Assembly: GCA_964655775.1 (NCBI GenBank)
Contig: CAZZNQ010000001.1
Location: 47,294-111,293 of the forward strand
Direction: 5' to 3'
DNA: 64,000 nucleotides
Source of the DNA: CAZZNQ01 sp964655775
Lineage (GTDB): Bacteria > Planctomycetota > Brocadiia > SM23-32
Both the position numbers and the translations under genes were made by a program. Under the pieces are notes generated by a model, which was given only the letters and a program-made list of their open reading frames with translations, was not told where the DNA came from and did no database searches. Each line of letters opens with the position of its first letter. The first letter of the stretch is position 1. Below are positions 1 through 8,881 of the stretch, piece by piece.

Positions 1-102
1 GTAACCGACGTCGTCTTTGACAGCAGCCTCGAAGCGACGGTGCGTGCTATTCACTTTGCCAGGGGTAAGCTTCAGTCCGCAGGCCACTCCACCCCTCCCC
101 AT
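1..102 (-). CDS. Partial gene downstream of the DNA methylase, function unknown
   Basis: An ATG at 102-100 opens a frame with no stop to the window edge (34 codons, beginning MGRGGVACGLKLTPGK). It starts three bases after the TGA of the methylase at 108-106, so the two are probably translationally coupled. The usual partner in this position would be a restriction endonuclease or another defence protein, but the visible part shows no diagnostic motif, so that is a guess from position only. The frame is short and could be fortuitous. Confidence 0.4.
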   Translation of the reverse strand, partial: MGRGGVACGLKLTPGKVNSTHRRFEAAVKDDVGY

Positions 103-105
103 AGT

Positions 106-2604
106 TCAGCGCCTCGGCGCAACTTGGTAAACGCTCTCGGCCAACACGTCCAGCAGTCCCAGCTCGAGCATCTTGCCACACGTCATCTGCCGCCCAAACT
201 CCGCGAGGTCCTCCACCACATCACGCAAATGCTCACCTACTCCCGTCAGGTCGGGGAGAAACACCTGCCCAACGAACTTACGAGCAAGGTTGAACTGCCC
301 CCCCCTGACCTGCGGGCAGAAGCACGCCAGCATCTCCTCGAAGAAGGGGCTATTCAGCAACGCAATGTAGGCATAGGGGAGCGCAGATGTATGGAAAGAC
401 TCCGGAGGATTATCTGACCTGTTTCGCCATAGCCATGCGTGACCAGTGGTGACAATAAACTCGCCCTTGCTATCGTAGGCAAAGCCGCCCGCCTGCCCAT
501 GCCCCTTGGTGACCATTTTGGGCGAACGCCCCCTCTGCCAGGACCGCTCCCACGTCAGCTGCCACCACGTCTCAGCAGGCACCTTTGCACGCCTAACAAG
601 CGCATCCTTGTTTGGTCCAAGCCAACGTCGGTAGTATTCGGGCACGCGGCTTCGCAAGTCCGCCTCCGTGGCTATCGTGAGCCCATCCTCGCCGTACGGA
701 TAGAAGACCCACCTCTCCCGCAATAGCTGAGCATGATTTATCGTATTTGTGCTGGCTACGGGACGGAAGCACAGGTGTTCCTTGGTGGGCAGGCTGCTGA
801 GATCCTCAGCACTGAGGATGAACGCGTCGCTAAAGCCTGTGCGGGCGCCTTGGTGGACGGTGAAGAGATCCCGCACCCGCGGAACCCCTGCCGCCGAAAG
901 ATCAGCCACGAGGCGCGCATAACGGGCGGACTTCGGTGCCCAACTCCCAGATCTTAGCTCTCGCTGGTCGACCGTCACTATTTCCCATCGATCGCCAGAC
1001 TGTACCGAATGATCTCTCCTCCACCGCCTGAGCCCGCGGATCAGGCTGTCCTCTCCACCTTCCTCTGCAAGAGCCATGGTAAGCTGACGGTCTGGCGTCG
1101 CTTCGTCCTCGGAAGAATCGAGCAGCAGGAATGCCGGCTCAACAACTGATGCGGAGAAGAAGCCATACCCCTTCAGTCTACCCAGCAATCGCAAGCTGCC
1201 GCTGTCCTGGATTGCCTGCCGCCATGACTTGCCCGAATCGGTCTCCAACAGCGAGGAGGGCAAGACAGCTGCAAGCGTACCGCCTCGACTCAATGAGTTG
1301 GCCGCCCTCCAAATAAAGGCCATGGCCTCGTTATAGCGTCCTACTGCCAGGTCTCCGAGCACCTGCTTGCATACGTCCTTCCTCTCCGACGACAGGTCCT
1401 TGTAGGCGATAAAGGGCGGGTTCATGAGTACCAGGAGCGGCTTCCCCCACTGACAAGTCAGAGCATCTCCATTCTCTATCTCGATATGAATATCCAAGCC
1501 GTCCGACGCGACCTCTCTACGTGCTCTGTCAAGGCAGAATCGGGCCATTGCGCACGAGATCGGCGACAAGTCAATTCCACGCAAGATGACTCGGCCTCCG
1601 AACCCGCGCTTCTCCAACTCTCTGAGTGCCTCCCGAAGGAATACTCCGCATCCGCAGGCCGGATCAAGAATCTCAATGCAGCCCTGAGAGAGGGCCGAAG
1701 AGGATAGGCCATCCAGCGCGTGTTCAGCCAGTGACCGGGCAAGAACTGCAGGTGTGAAGCGAACGAACCGTTCAAGCGTCCCCTCTGGTAGCCTATCCTT
1801 CGAACCTTCAAAGAGATGCAGCTGCCTCACATCTCGCTCAATCATCAGGTTGGCCTCTTGGTAGAGCTGCCCAGCAGCATGTCGCAGCAGCAGACTAGGT
1901 TCCAACCGCCAGTTCGAGCGAGGATCCGGTCTCACAAAGAGGGCCAGCAGGTCGTTGAGGCGCATCTTTCGAGCAGATGCTGTGATCTGGTCGAGATCGA
2001 GCGTCTCCACGCAGCCCAGACTACGGACCGCCTCCAGTGCCTCGCCCAATGCTCTGCACCCCAACCACTCATCTTCATCCATCTCGCCGACCCGAACGGC
2101 CTCGGTACCCGCAAGTAGGGCATTGAACGCCAGTACAGCGTCGAGTGCAGCGTCCTTGGGGCTGGCAGTAGGGATCGCGTCTCGTAGGCTTCGAAAAGCA
2201 CGCAGAACACACAAGACTACATCAGAACGGCGTGGCGGTCCCATCCTGCGTATGCCCTCGAACAGCGCCCTTATGCCGCTGGCGTCTTCGGGCGCAGAGA
2301 ACTCCACGTACTGGCCCGGCGGCATGTCCCAGCGGGCGTACCTGAAGTCCGCACTCTCGTCGTCAAAAAGAACCGTGTGGTTTAGGTTCGCCGACCAAGA
2401 CCATCTTATGGGATCATCCGGGCCAGCAGTACCGTGCAGGGGGCAGATGGCGAAACTGCTGACAGCGCCATCCAGGAGAACGTGAGACTGTCTGGCTCCT
2501 GGCATGTCCCGGTTGGCGCCGAAAAGGGGCATATCCACCAAGCCAAGGGGCTCCGCCCACTTCCGTGGCTGCAGGCAGTCTCTGATGTGCAGATCCGACG
2601 TCAT
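106..2604 (-). CDS. Class I N6-adenine DNA methylase, restriction-modification type
   Basis: An 832-residue protein predicted to transfer a methyl group from S-adenosylmethionine to adenine in DNA. The SAM-binding motif I, LDPACGCGVFL, lies near residue 313 and the catalytic motif IV, NPPF, near residue 395. The order I then IV is that of gamma-class N6-adenine enzymes (Eco57I/TaqI type). About 300 residues precede the core, with no nuclease motif I recognise. The last 250 or so residues, with aromatic patches such as WLGPNKDAL and NSPFFEEML, look like a target-recognition domain. By eye the third codon positions are less GC-rich than in the genes from 4496 onward, which suggests transfer. 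It is followed immediately by another frame on the same strand, so it probably belongs to a restriction or BREX/DISARM-like operon lying mostly outside the window. Confidence 0.85.
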   Translation of the reverse strand: MTSDLHIRDCLQPRKWAEPLGLVDMPLFGANRDMPGARQSHVLLDGAVSSFAICPLHGTAGPDDPIRWSWSANLNHTVLFDDESADFRYARWDMPPGQYVEFSAPEDASGIRALFEGIRRMGPPRRSDVVLCVLRAFRSLRDAIPTASPKDAALDAVLAFNALLAGTEAVRVGEMDEDEWLGCRALGEALEAVRSLGCVETLDLDQITASARKMRLNDLLALFVRPDPRSNWRLEPSLLLRHAAGQLYQEANLMIERDVRQLHLFEGSKDRLPEGTLERFVRFTPAVLARSLAEHALDGLSSSALSQGCIEILDPACGCGVFLREALRELEKRGFGGRVILRGIDLSPISCAMARFCLDRARREVASDGLDIHIEIENGDALTCQWGKPLLVLMNPPFIAYKDLSSERKDVCKQVLGDLAVGRYNEAMAFIWRAANSLSRGGTLAAVLPSSLLETDSGKSWRQAIQDSGSLRLLGRLKGYGFFSASVVEPAFLLLDSSEDEATPDRQLTMALAEEGGEDSLIRGLRRWRRDHSVQSGDRWEIVTVDQRELRSGSWAPKSARYARLVADLSAAGVPRVRDLFTVHQGARTGFSDAFILSAEDLSSLPTKEHLCFRPVASTNTINHAQLLRERWVFYPYGEDGLTIATEADLRSRVPEYYRRWLGPNKDALVRRAKVPAETWWQLTWERSWQRGRSPKMVTKGHGQAGGFAYDSKGEFIVTTGHAWLWRNRSDNPPESFHTSALPYAYIALLNSPFFEEMLACFCPQVRGGQFNLARKFVGQVFLPDLTGVGEHLRDVVEDLAEFGRQMTCGKMLELGLLDVLAESVYQVAPRR

Positions 2605-3124
2605 GATTTCCCTCTCGGCTGAGCGGTAAGGCGAGCACGTGAACCCCGATTACGGTTCGTTACGTCAATTACGCGCTCTATTGTATAGTGCGCTGATGGC
2701 AACCACAAGATAAAAAGAGGGCATCCCAACAGTATTCGTGTGAAGGACGCCTTCGTCGGTCTGCCTCTTGCCAGTCCCCATTGGCCAGGAGTGGTATTCT
2801 CGCCAGCGGTTGCACACGGCCTTCACAACGCACGCAGATGGCCAAGGGTACCTCACACCAAGGGAATGACGCCTGTACCGGGCTATGTTCTGCTCACAGC
2901 TGTCTACGTCCAACCGCATTGATCTCAGGTTAAGAGGCCGTTCGTACTCCTTTGGTCTTGAGACTTGGTAGCTGCGCGCCGTTCCTGGGTATCCGAAAAG
3001 ACCACATGCGCGGGCCTTGGCACTAGCGAGCATGCTCAGGAAGGCGGAGTCGCCGCTCCGGGGCTCTTGTCGTGTGGTGGCACCGGTTCCCCAGGGCGGC
3101 TGCCCCCGGCCTAAGCCGGAAACT

Positions 3125-3164
3125 GCTTGGGAGTAGCCCCGCGTGTGCAGGGCTACTCCACCGG
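3125..3164. repeat. Dispersed hairpin repeat, copy 1
   Basis: Contains a perfect 10-bp inverted repeat, GGAGTAGCCC at 3130-3139 and GGGCTACTCC at 3150-3159, with a 10-base loop. The same element, flanked by the same bases (GCTTGGGAGTAG at the left, CTACTCCAC at the right), recurs at 3668-3705. A smaller stem, GCCCTC/GAGGGC, follows at 3181-3198. Confidence 0.7.
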
Positions 3165-3221
3165 TGGCGATGCCGGCAGCGCCCTCGGCTAAGAGGGCGA
3201 ACATTGGTCTTCGCCGGTTCT

Positions 3222-3377
3222 GCTTCATCGACGCGGCGGGGCGAGACGCCCCACTCTACCCATTGCAGGGGTAGCTTCATCGACGCGGCGGGGCGAGACG
3301 CTCCGCTCTACCTATTGCAGGGGTAGCTTCATCCACGCAGCGGGGCGAGACGCCCCGCTCTACCCATTGCAGGGGTA
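3222..3377. repeat. 52-bp tandem repeat, three copies, each with a hairpin
   Basis: Three head-to-tail units at 3222-3273, 3274-3325 and 3326-3377, all exactly 52 bp and differing at only a few bases. Each unit starts GCTTCATC and ends GCAGGGGTA. Each contains a stem-loop: GCGGGGCG, AGA, CGCCCCGC in the third copy, with mismatches in the others. The array is followed at 3379-3397 by a second perfect hairpin, CGCGGCCG-TCT-CGGCCGCG. There are no unique spacers, so this is not CRISPR. The stems would fold in RNA or single-stranded DNA. Confidence 0.9.
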
Positions 3378-3667
3378 GCGCGGCCGTCTCGGCCGCGTTG
3401 CTGCAAACCGAAAAGTGGTGTACTTATGTAAGATCGCTTAGTGCAGAATCGTCCGCCTGTGGCGGACTCTTCACGCGCCTTGCCGTTTGAATCTGCACAA
3501 TCCGGGCCGGCACCGCCGGCTGCCGCATCTGCGGATAACAGCCGTTGACTTGCTGCTGTCGTTCACAGTTGCGGAGGTCACTTGCCCGCAATAGCCTCGC
3601 GCGGAGGAGGGGCTGCGGTTCCATGCCGTTTTTTCGAGCGCCCACGGGCACGGCGCCGCGTGGCGGG

Positions 3668-3705
3668 GCTTGGGAGTAGTCCCGAACTGCCGGGCCTACT
3701 CCACG
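3668..3705. repeat. Dispersed hairpin repeat, copy 2
   Basis: Second copy of the element at 3125-3164, with arms GGAGTAGTCCCG and CGGGCCTACTCC. The loop sequence differs, but arm bases that change do so in ways that keep most of the pairing, as expected of a structured repeat. Confidence 0.6.
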
Positions 3706-4423
3706 GCCCCGAGCGCGAGAACCTGACCGCCCATCAGCGCCCACGGGGGGACACAAGCGTCCATAGCGGACACACATTCCGGAAAGACGGGTAGAATGGC
3801 TATCGCCGCCATCCAGCAGCAACATCTCGGCAGTAATGCGCAAGGACGGCGCATTACTGCAGGCATATCGCGGGAGGTGTTCCAGGACGCCCTGTTCGGG
3901 TCGCCCCCCTTCCTGAGAACCTTCGCAGGCGGCGACTCAGAAGGCGGCGGAACCGTGGGCCACAGAACGATTGGAGGACGCGACGCATGATGTTCAACCG
4001 AACCGATAGGGCGATATCCGCAACCGGAAGAGGGGTCGCGCGTCGGTGGATCGGCCGCATACCCGCCCGGACGCCGGACGTCCAGCGGTGTCCGCCGGTC
4101 GTCCGGATGGGACGCGATGTGTCCGTCGCACGACCGTCGGGCGTCCGCCGACTGGCCGGCCGCCGGCCCCGTCGGGACGGCGCTTCGTCCGGTTCCTGTC
4201 CGAAATCTGCGCATCGCTCCGCGCCGTGCGTTTCCGTGAAGACAAGCGCTGGCCCGGGGTCTCACCGGACCGCCTTGGAGGGGATCGGGCCGGAAGCCCG
4301 GCCGATTGCGAAACGAACCCATTCCGTCACAACTGCTTGCAGAGAAGGAGACAACAGAGATCGACCTGGCGGCGAGAGGGGGCGACGGGGATCGCTTGCC
4401 CGGCGGGAGGAGGTGCGAGATTC

Positions 4424-4451
4424 TTGACTGGAAGCCGCGTGCAACTACAAT
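4424..4451 (+). promoter_or_regulatory. Sigma-70-type promoter for the DHOD-like gene
   Basis: TTGACT at 4424-4429 and TACAAT at 4446-4451 with a 16-bp spacer, 45 bases before the ATG at 4496. Confidence 0.6.
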
Positions 4452-4495
4452 AGGGGCACTGTTCGTCCGCCAGACCCCGATTCCAGGTGCGAGCC

Positions 4496-5482
4496 ATGGC
4501 TGACCTGTCGACAACCTACATGGGCCTGAAACTGCGCAACCCCGTTATCGCCAGCAGTTCCACGCACACCGCCGACGCCGACGGCGTGAAACGACTGGAG
4601 GACGCCGGCGTGGGGGCCGTGGTGCTGAAGTCCATCTTCGAGGAGCAGGTGCGCCTGGACGTGGCGGAGATGTACGACGGGCTGGCCTCCGACGTGCATC
4701 CGGAAGCGCTGGAGTACCTGCGCGCCGACCTGCCGATGCGGATCGGGCCGGACCGCTACCTGAAGAACATCCGCGAGATCAAAGAGGCGGTGGACATACC
4801 CGTGATCGCCAGCATGAACTGCATCACGCCCGCGGAGTGGGTGCGGTTCGCGCGCAAGATCGAGAGCGCCGGCGCCGACGGGCTGGAGCTGAACGTGTAC
4901 GACATCCCCGACAGCCCGGGCGTGACGGGTGAGCAGGTGGAGGAGCGGCACCTGGAGCTGGCCAAGGCAATCAACGACGAGGTGAAGCTGCCGGTGTCGG
5001 TGAAGATCGGGCCGTTCTACTCCGCGCCGCTGAACTTCGTGGTGAAGCTGGACAGGCTGCACGTGGGGGCGGTGGTGATGTTCAACCGGTTCCTGCAGCC
5101 CGACATCGAGGTGGAGGAGATGGATCTGGACATGGATTTGGGCCTCTCGCGCCCGCAGGACATCCTGCTGCCGCTGCGGTGGGTGGCCATCTGCCGCGAC
5201 GCGGTGCGCTGCGACCTGGCGCTGACCACGGGCGTGCATGATTCCGGCGGTGCGATTAAGGCGCTGCTGGCCGGGGCGAACGTAGCCTACTGCTGCTCCG
5301 TGCTCTACGAGAAGGGCGACGAGGCGGTGGGGCAGATAGCCGCCGGGATAGGTGAGTGGATGGATAGGAAGGGGTTCGCGAAGGTGGACGACTTCCGCGG
5401 GCTGCTGCGCGAGCGCGACCTGACGGACCGGCAAGGATTCGAGCGCACGCACTACGTGAAGGCGCTGGTCGGGCTGGAGTGA
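4496..5482 (+). CDS. Dihydroorotate-dehydrogenase-like flavoprotein
   Basis: A 328-residue FMN-dependent TIM barrel of the PyrD-like superfamily. Visible family features are the N-terminal strand YMGLKLRNPVIASSS, a barrel segment KLPVSVKIGPF, and the phosphate-binding loop TTGVHDSGGAIKALLAGA near the C-terminus. In true dihydroorotate dehydrogenases the catalytic Cys or Ser sits in an NxSCPN-type loop. Here the corresponding place reads ELNVYDIPDSPG, without that residue, so pyrimidine synthesis is unlikely and the substrate is unknown. The ATG at 4496 is preferred over an in-frame GTG at 4487. A 40-base gap separates it from the glycosyltransferase downstream on the same strand, and a good promoter lies upstream. 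Confidence 0.85.
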   Translation: MADLSTTYMGLKLRNPVIASSSTHTADADGVKRLEDAGVGAVVLKSIFEEQVRLDVAEMYDGLASDVHPEALEYLRADLPMRIGPDRYLKNIREIKEAVDIPVIASMNCITPAEWVRFARKIESAGADGLELNVYDIPDSPGVTGEQVEERHLELAKAINDEVKLPVSVKIGPFYSAPLNFVVKLDRLHVGAVVMFNRFLQPDIEVEEMDLDMDLGLSRPQDILLPLRWVAICRDAVRCDLALTTGVHDSGGAIKALLAGANVAYCCSVLYEKGDEAVGQIAAGIGEWMDRKGFAKVDDFRGLLRERDLTDRQGFERTHYVKALVGLE

Positions 5483-5522
5483 GATCGGAGAGGCGGGGGC
5501 AACCTTCAGCAGACGAGGTGAT

Positions 5523-7259
5523 ATGACCTCAAGGGAAAGCGCGGAAGACAAAGAGGGATGCGACTTGCCGGAAGGGCGTGCGGGCGACGGCGTCCTTCCG
5601 GCGAGGGCAAGGCCGTGGGTCTATGTCGCGCTCGCCCTGATCGTCGGCGCGGGGACGTGGCTCCGGCTCTGGAACAACGATTTCGGCATACCGCACTACT
5701 ACCACGTCGACGAGCGCAACAAAATCGTCAAGGTAGTGGTGCCGATGGTCCAGCGTCGCAGCCTGGACCCCGACTACTTCCTGCATCCCGCCATGCTGCT
5801 CTACAGCACCGCGGCCGGGGGATGGCTCTACGGCGAACTGACGGGCGAACCCGTTACTCCGCTGGTCCTGCTGCGCAGCGGCAGGACGGTCTCGGCGATC
5901 GCCGGTGCGCTGACGCTTCTCTTTGTGTTTCTTCTGGGTGAACGGCTGGGTGGCCCGGTGTGCGGGCTGCTGGCGGCGCTGCTGTTGGGTGTGTTCCCTC
6001 TGCACGTGCAGTGCAGCCACTACATGAAGGAAGACGTGTTCGTCGCAATGTGGGTCACGCTGCAGTTATTCTTCTGCGCGAAGTACGTGCAGGAGGGCAG
6101 GCGGCGGGACCTGTTTCTGGCCGCCGCGTCCACAGGGCTCGCGACGGCGACGAAATACGTCGGCTCACTGAGCGGCGTGTTCCTCGCAATCGCCTTCTGG
6201 ATGCGCCGGAGGAAGGCGCGCAGACTCCCCTCCACAGCCGAGAAGGCGCCAGAGCGCGGGCTGCATCCGTGGCGCTACCTGGCCGTATGCTTCGCCGTGG
6301 CACTGGTGTGTTTCCTGGCGGTGAACCCCGCAATGATCCTCAAAGGCGAGGCCGCGCGGAGAGGCATGCACCACGAGTTCCGACACGCCGTCAGGGGGCA
6401 TCTCAAGGGGGAGTTGTCGGTTAGCCCATGGCACGAGGTCTGGACCTATCACCTGCGCCACAGCCTGCTGCCGGGCATGGGCGTACCGGCCATCCTGCTG
6501 GCGGCGGTCGGTGCCGGGCTCGCGCTGAAACGACGGCATTCCGCTGCACTGCTGATCGCCGTGGCCGCATTGGTCGGCTACGTGATGCACGAGGCGTCGC
6601 CCCTGAAACCGCCGCCGCAGCCCGAACGCTACATGGTGCTTATACTGCCCATGTTGGCGGCGCTGGCCGCCTACGGCGCGCTGCTCGCATGGCGCGGCGC
6701 CTGCAACGCCCCGGCCCGTGTGCTCCTGAAGGGCGGTGTGGTCGCCCTCGCCGCGTTGGCCGTTCTCTTCCCGCTCGCCCGGAGCATCGAGAACGTCAAC
6801 CATATGGTGCCCGACACCCGGGACCTCGCGGCAAAATGGCTGCGCGAGAACTGCGAACCGGACGCGAAGATACTCGTGGACGGCATCCCGTGGTATGCGC
6901 CCCCGATTGACGACGCGTTCGAGACCGTGAACGTGCGATACCTGTTCTTCAGCATCACGGTCGACGTGACCACACCCGACGGTGAGGAAGTGGAGCGGCA
7001 GATCGGCCGGAAGTTCGACTTCGAGACCCGCGCGCTCTCAGCGTCGGACGTGGCCCCCGCCTTCACGCCCGACTATCTGGTGCTTTCCTCGTTCTGGTAC
7101 GACCGGTTCATCAACCACCCGGACGCCGTGCCCAGCGGCTTCCGATTCTATACCGAGGAGATCCCCGAACATCTCGGTGCGCCGGCCAAGGTGTTCCGAG
7201 CCCGCAGGGGCAGCTACGGCTTCAACAACCCCGAGATCCGCATCTACCGCCTGAGATAG
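5523..7259 (+). CDS. Membrane glycosyltransferase, GT39/ArnT-like
   Basis: A 578-residue polytopic membrane protein of the GT-C fold. It is predicted to move a sugar or aminosugar from a polyprenyl-phosphate donor to lipid or protein on the outer face of the cytoplasmic membrane. After a first hydrophobic helix (VYVALALIVGAGTWL) comes the acidic loop YYHVDERNK, which matches the DE catalytic motif of the family, then HPAMLLYS. About ten more hydrophobic helices follow up to residue 430. The last 140 residues form a soluble C-terminal domain. The start is supported by GAGGTGAT just upstream. The acceptor cannot be told from sequence. Confidence 0.85.
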   Translation: MTSRESAEDKEGCDLPEGRAGDGVLPARARPWVYVALALIVGAGTWLRLWNNDFGIPHYYHVDERNKIVKVVVPMVQRRSLDPDYFLHPAMLLYSTAAGGWLYGELTGEPVTPLVLLRSGRTVSAIAGALTLLFVFLLGERLGGPVCGLLAALLLGVFPLHVQCSHYMKEDVFVAMWVTLQLFFCAKYVQEGRRRDLFLAAASTGLATATKYVGSLSGVFLAIAFWMRRRKARRLPSTAEKAPERGLHPWRYLAVCFAVALVCFLAVNPAMILKGEAARRGMHHEFRHAVRGHLKGELSVSPWHEVWTYHLRHSLLPGMGVPAILLAAVGAGLALKRRHSAALLIAVAALVGYVMHEASPLKPPPQPERYMVLILPMLAALAAYGALLAWRGACNAPARVLLKGGVVALAALAVLFPLARSIENVNHMVPDTRDLAAKWLRENCEPDAKILVDGIPWYAPPIDDAFETVNVRYLFFSITVDVTTPDGEEVERQIGRKFDFETRALSASDVAPAFTPDYLVLSSFWYDRFINHPDAVPSGFRFYTEEIPEHLGAPAKVFRARRGSYGFNNPEIRIYRLR

Positions 7260-7271
7260 CGGTGCGGGCGC

Positions 7272-8444
7272 TCAGGCGAACTCCTGCCGCATGCGCTCGC
7301 AGTAGTAGCACACCAGGTCCCACTTCGCGTCGAGCGGGATCCGATGGTCCGGACAGGGGATGTAGCCGCCCAGGTCCACCAGCGGCTTGAGGCGCTCCAC
7401 CTCGGCGTCAATGGCGTCCCGGTCGTGGGCGAACACCTTCTTATCCATACCGCCGACCCCGCGCAGGTCCTTGCCGTACTGCTCCCGCCAGGGCGCGATG
7501 CTGGCCTTCCACGTGCCCACCTCGATGGGGAACATGGTGTTGACGCCGTTATCCAGCCAGATCGGGATCAGGTCGTCGATCTTGCCGTCGCAGTCGAGTG
7601 AGACAATGTCGATCCCGTATTGCCCCAGCAAGTCCGTGATGCGTCTGTAATGCGGGCCGACCTTTGCCCGGAAGACATCCGGCCTGATGATGGGCCCGCT
7701 CTTGAAGCAGATGTCTTCCCAGAAGTGGCCGAAGTCGAAAACCGCTCCCGCTTTCAGTGCATACTCCACGTTCCGGTAGCAGATCTCGGCAACGGTATCG
7801 ATGATCTCATCCAGCAGCGGCTCGTCGTCCACGAGCAGGAAGCAGGACCCCTGGAAACCCAGGATATTGCGAACGTGCCCGTAGAGACTGCCGCAGTGTA
7901 TGGCATACGGATAGTCGCGCTCGCCGCCTTTCAGGAACTCAAGCCCGCCGTCCTCCCAGGTCACCATCCGGTCGTTGGCCCGAACCCGCGCCTTGGTCAC
8001 CCGCTCTTCGCTCCACTGGTAGCGCCACTTGTAGTGCTCCTCCCAGGACGCCCTGTCCGTCAGCGTATGTTCCACCTCGGCTGGGATGCCGGAGCTGTCC
8101 GGTCGGTCCCACACGACAACGCCGTCCCCGTTCAGCCGATGCACGGATCCGTCGGGGAACTCCTCCACCACCTTCGGCTCGAAGGTCGGCCGCAGGTGAC
8201 CGTTTGGGGAAAAAGCGGAGTACCAGTTGAAGTCGAAGCCCAGCTTGCGGCCGATGGCGAGGTCGGTTGTGTTGCCATCGCCCCAGGACCTCGCCTCCTC
8301 CTGTGTAAGGTGCCCCTCGACGGCCCACTTCAGAAGCGTTTTGTCCCAGTAACCGAAATGCACGATGGGAAGCCGGTCGTACGTCTCGTAGTTCAGAATA
8401 GACATCGCGCGTTGACGGTGGGTCATGGCATCGTCGGCCGGCAT
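7272..8444 (-). CDS. Uroporphyrinogen decarboxylase family protein
   Basis: A 390-residue protein of the UroD/methylcobamide methyltransferase fold. N-terminal RLPIVHFGYWDK and C-terminal IPCPDHRIPLDAKWD resemble the corrinoid-linked methyltransferase branch, where His/Cys near the C-terminus bind zinc, rather than haem-pathway HemE. Such paralogues are abundant in Planctomycetota and mostly lack known substrates. The ATG at 8444 is chosen because a GGGA-type ribosome binding site (AAAGGGAAA) lies about 8 bases before it. An upstream in-frame start at 8534 lacks this. It is the last gene of a long minus-strand run and ends 12 bases from the convergent glycosyltransferase. Confidence 0.85.
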   Translation of the reverse strand: MPADDAMTHRQRAMSILNYETYDRLPIVHFGYWDKTLLKWAVEGHLTQEEARSWGDGNTTDLAIGRKLGFDFNWYSAFSPNGHLRPTFEPKVVEEFPDGSVHRLNGDGVVVWDRPDSSGIPAEVEHTLTDRASWEEHYKWRYQWSEERVTKARVRANDRMVTWEDGGLEFLKGGERDYPYAIHCGSLYGHVRNILGFQGSCFLLVDDEPLLDEIIDTVAEICYRNVEYALKAGAVFDFGHFWEDICFKSGPIIRPDVFRAKVGPHYRRITDLLGQYGIDIVSLDCDGKIDDLIPIWLDNGVNTMFPIEVGTWKASIAPWREQYGKDLRGVGGMDKKVFAHDRDAIDAEVERLKPLVDLGGYIPCPDHRIPLDAKWDLVCYYCERMRQEFA

Positions 8445-8558
8445 AGCACTTTCCCTTTCGTTGGCATTCGGATGGGCGGGACCCCCGCGCAGGAGGCCCA
8501 TTCTACGCGTTACGCCCGGCAAGTCAAACCGCATGTAAACAGGCCACGTGCCCGGCGG

Positions 8559-8867
8559 CTACACCGGCTCAAGCACATGGACGGTGACGCCGGCGACGTA
8601 GTCCTTCACCTTCTCGCGGTACTCCGCCATGTGAGCAGTGGCCAGGTGCGCCTTCAGCGCGTCGACATCCTCCCACCGCTCAATGATGGTGACAACGTTC
8701 TCGCGCACTGGGGACTGCGCGGCCAGGCCCGTCGGGACGTCCACGTTCGGGCCGTAGGCCAGGCATCCCTCCTCGGCCCGCACCTTCGGCACCACGAGGG
8801 CGAACTCCTGCAGGTAGGCGTCCCGCTGACCAGCATTCAGCGTCACAGTCGCTATCACGTGAATCAT
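8559..8867 (-). CDS. Antibiotic-biosynthesis-monooxygenase-domain (ABM/YgiN-like) protein
   Basis: A 102-residue protein with the small dimeric alpha-beta barrel fold of quinol monooxygenases. Typical features are the opening strand MIHVIATVTLNAGQ, the segment EEGCLAYG, and the later ERWEDVDALKAHLATAHM. Family members act on quinols or simply bind small aromatic or carbonyl compounds without a cofactor. The role here is unknown. It sits 14 bases after the PHP gene and 114 bases before the UroD-like gene, all on the same strand. Confidence 0.85.
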   Translation of the reverse strand: MIHVIATVTLNAGQRDAYLQEFALVVPKVRAEEGCLAYGPNVDVPTGLAAQSPVRENVVTIIERWEDVDALKAHLATAHMAEYREKVKDYVAGVTVHVLEPV

Positions 8868-8881
8868 CTTCCCTCACCTCG

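Larger units (their letters stand above)
2605..4423. other. Long gene-poor interval with hairpin repeats
   Basis: About 1.8 kb without a convincing gene. Open frames exist in several phases, but they have no ribosome binding site, no recognisable domain, and run straight through repeats. The one frame with protein-like composition is on the minus strand at roughly 2665-3000 (containing SYQVSRPKEYERPLNL and DVDSCEQNIARYRR). It might be a relic of a gene, but its upstream half is repeat sequence. Three repeat families lie here and are listed separately. The interval separates the probable defence island from the ordinary chromosome and looks like decayed DNA. Confidence 0.5.

Noticed and set aside
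2665..3228. A 187-codon minus-strand hypothetical gene
   Set aside because: Part of the translation looks protein-like, but the upstream half is repeat DNA and there is no start signal. It is kept only as a remark on the gene-poor interval.
3222..3377. CRISPR array
   Set aside because: The 52-bp units are directly adjacent with no unique spacers, there are only three, and no cas genes are present.
3696..4514. A 272-codon minus-strand frame
   Set aside because: Arg/Pro/Ser-rich, no ribosome binding site, runs over the DHOD promoter and start.
7272..8444. Haem-pathway HemE
   Set aside because: The opening and C-terminal Cys/His region match methyltransferase-like UroD paralogues, and no other haem gene is nearby.
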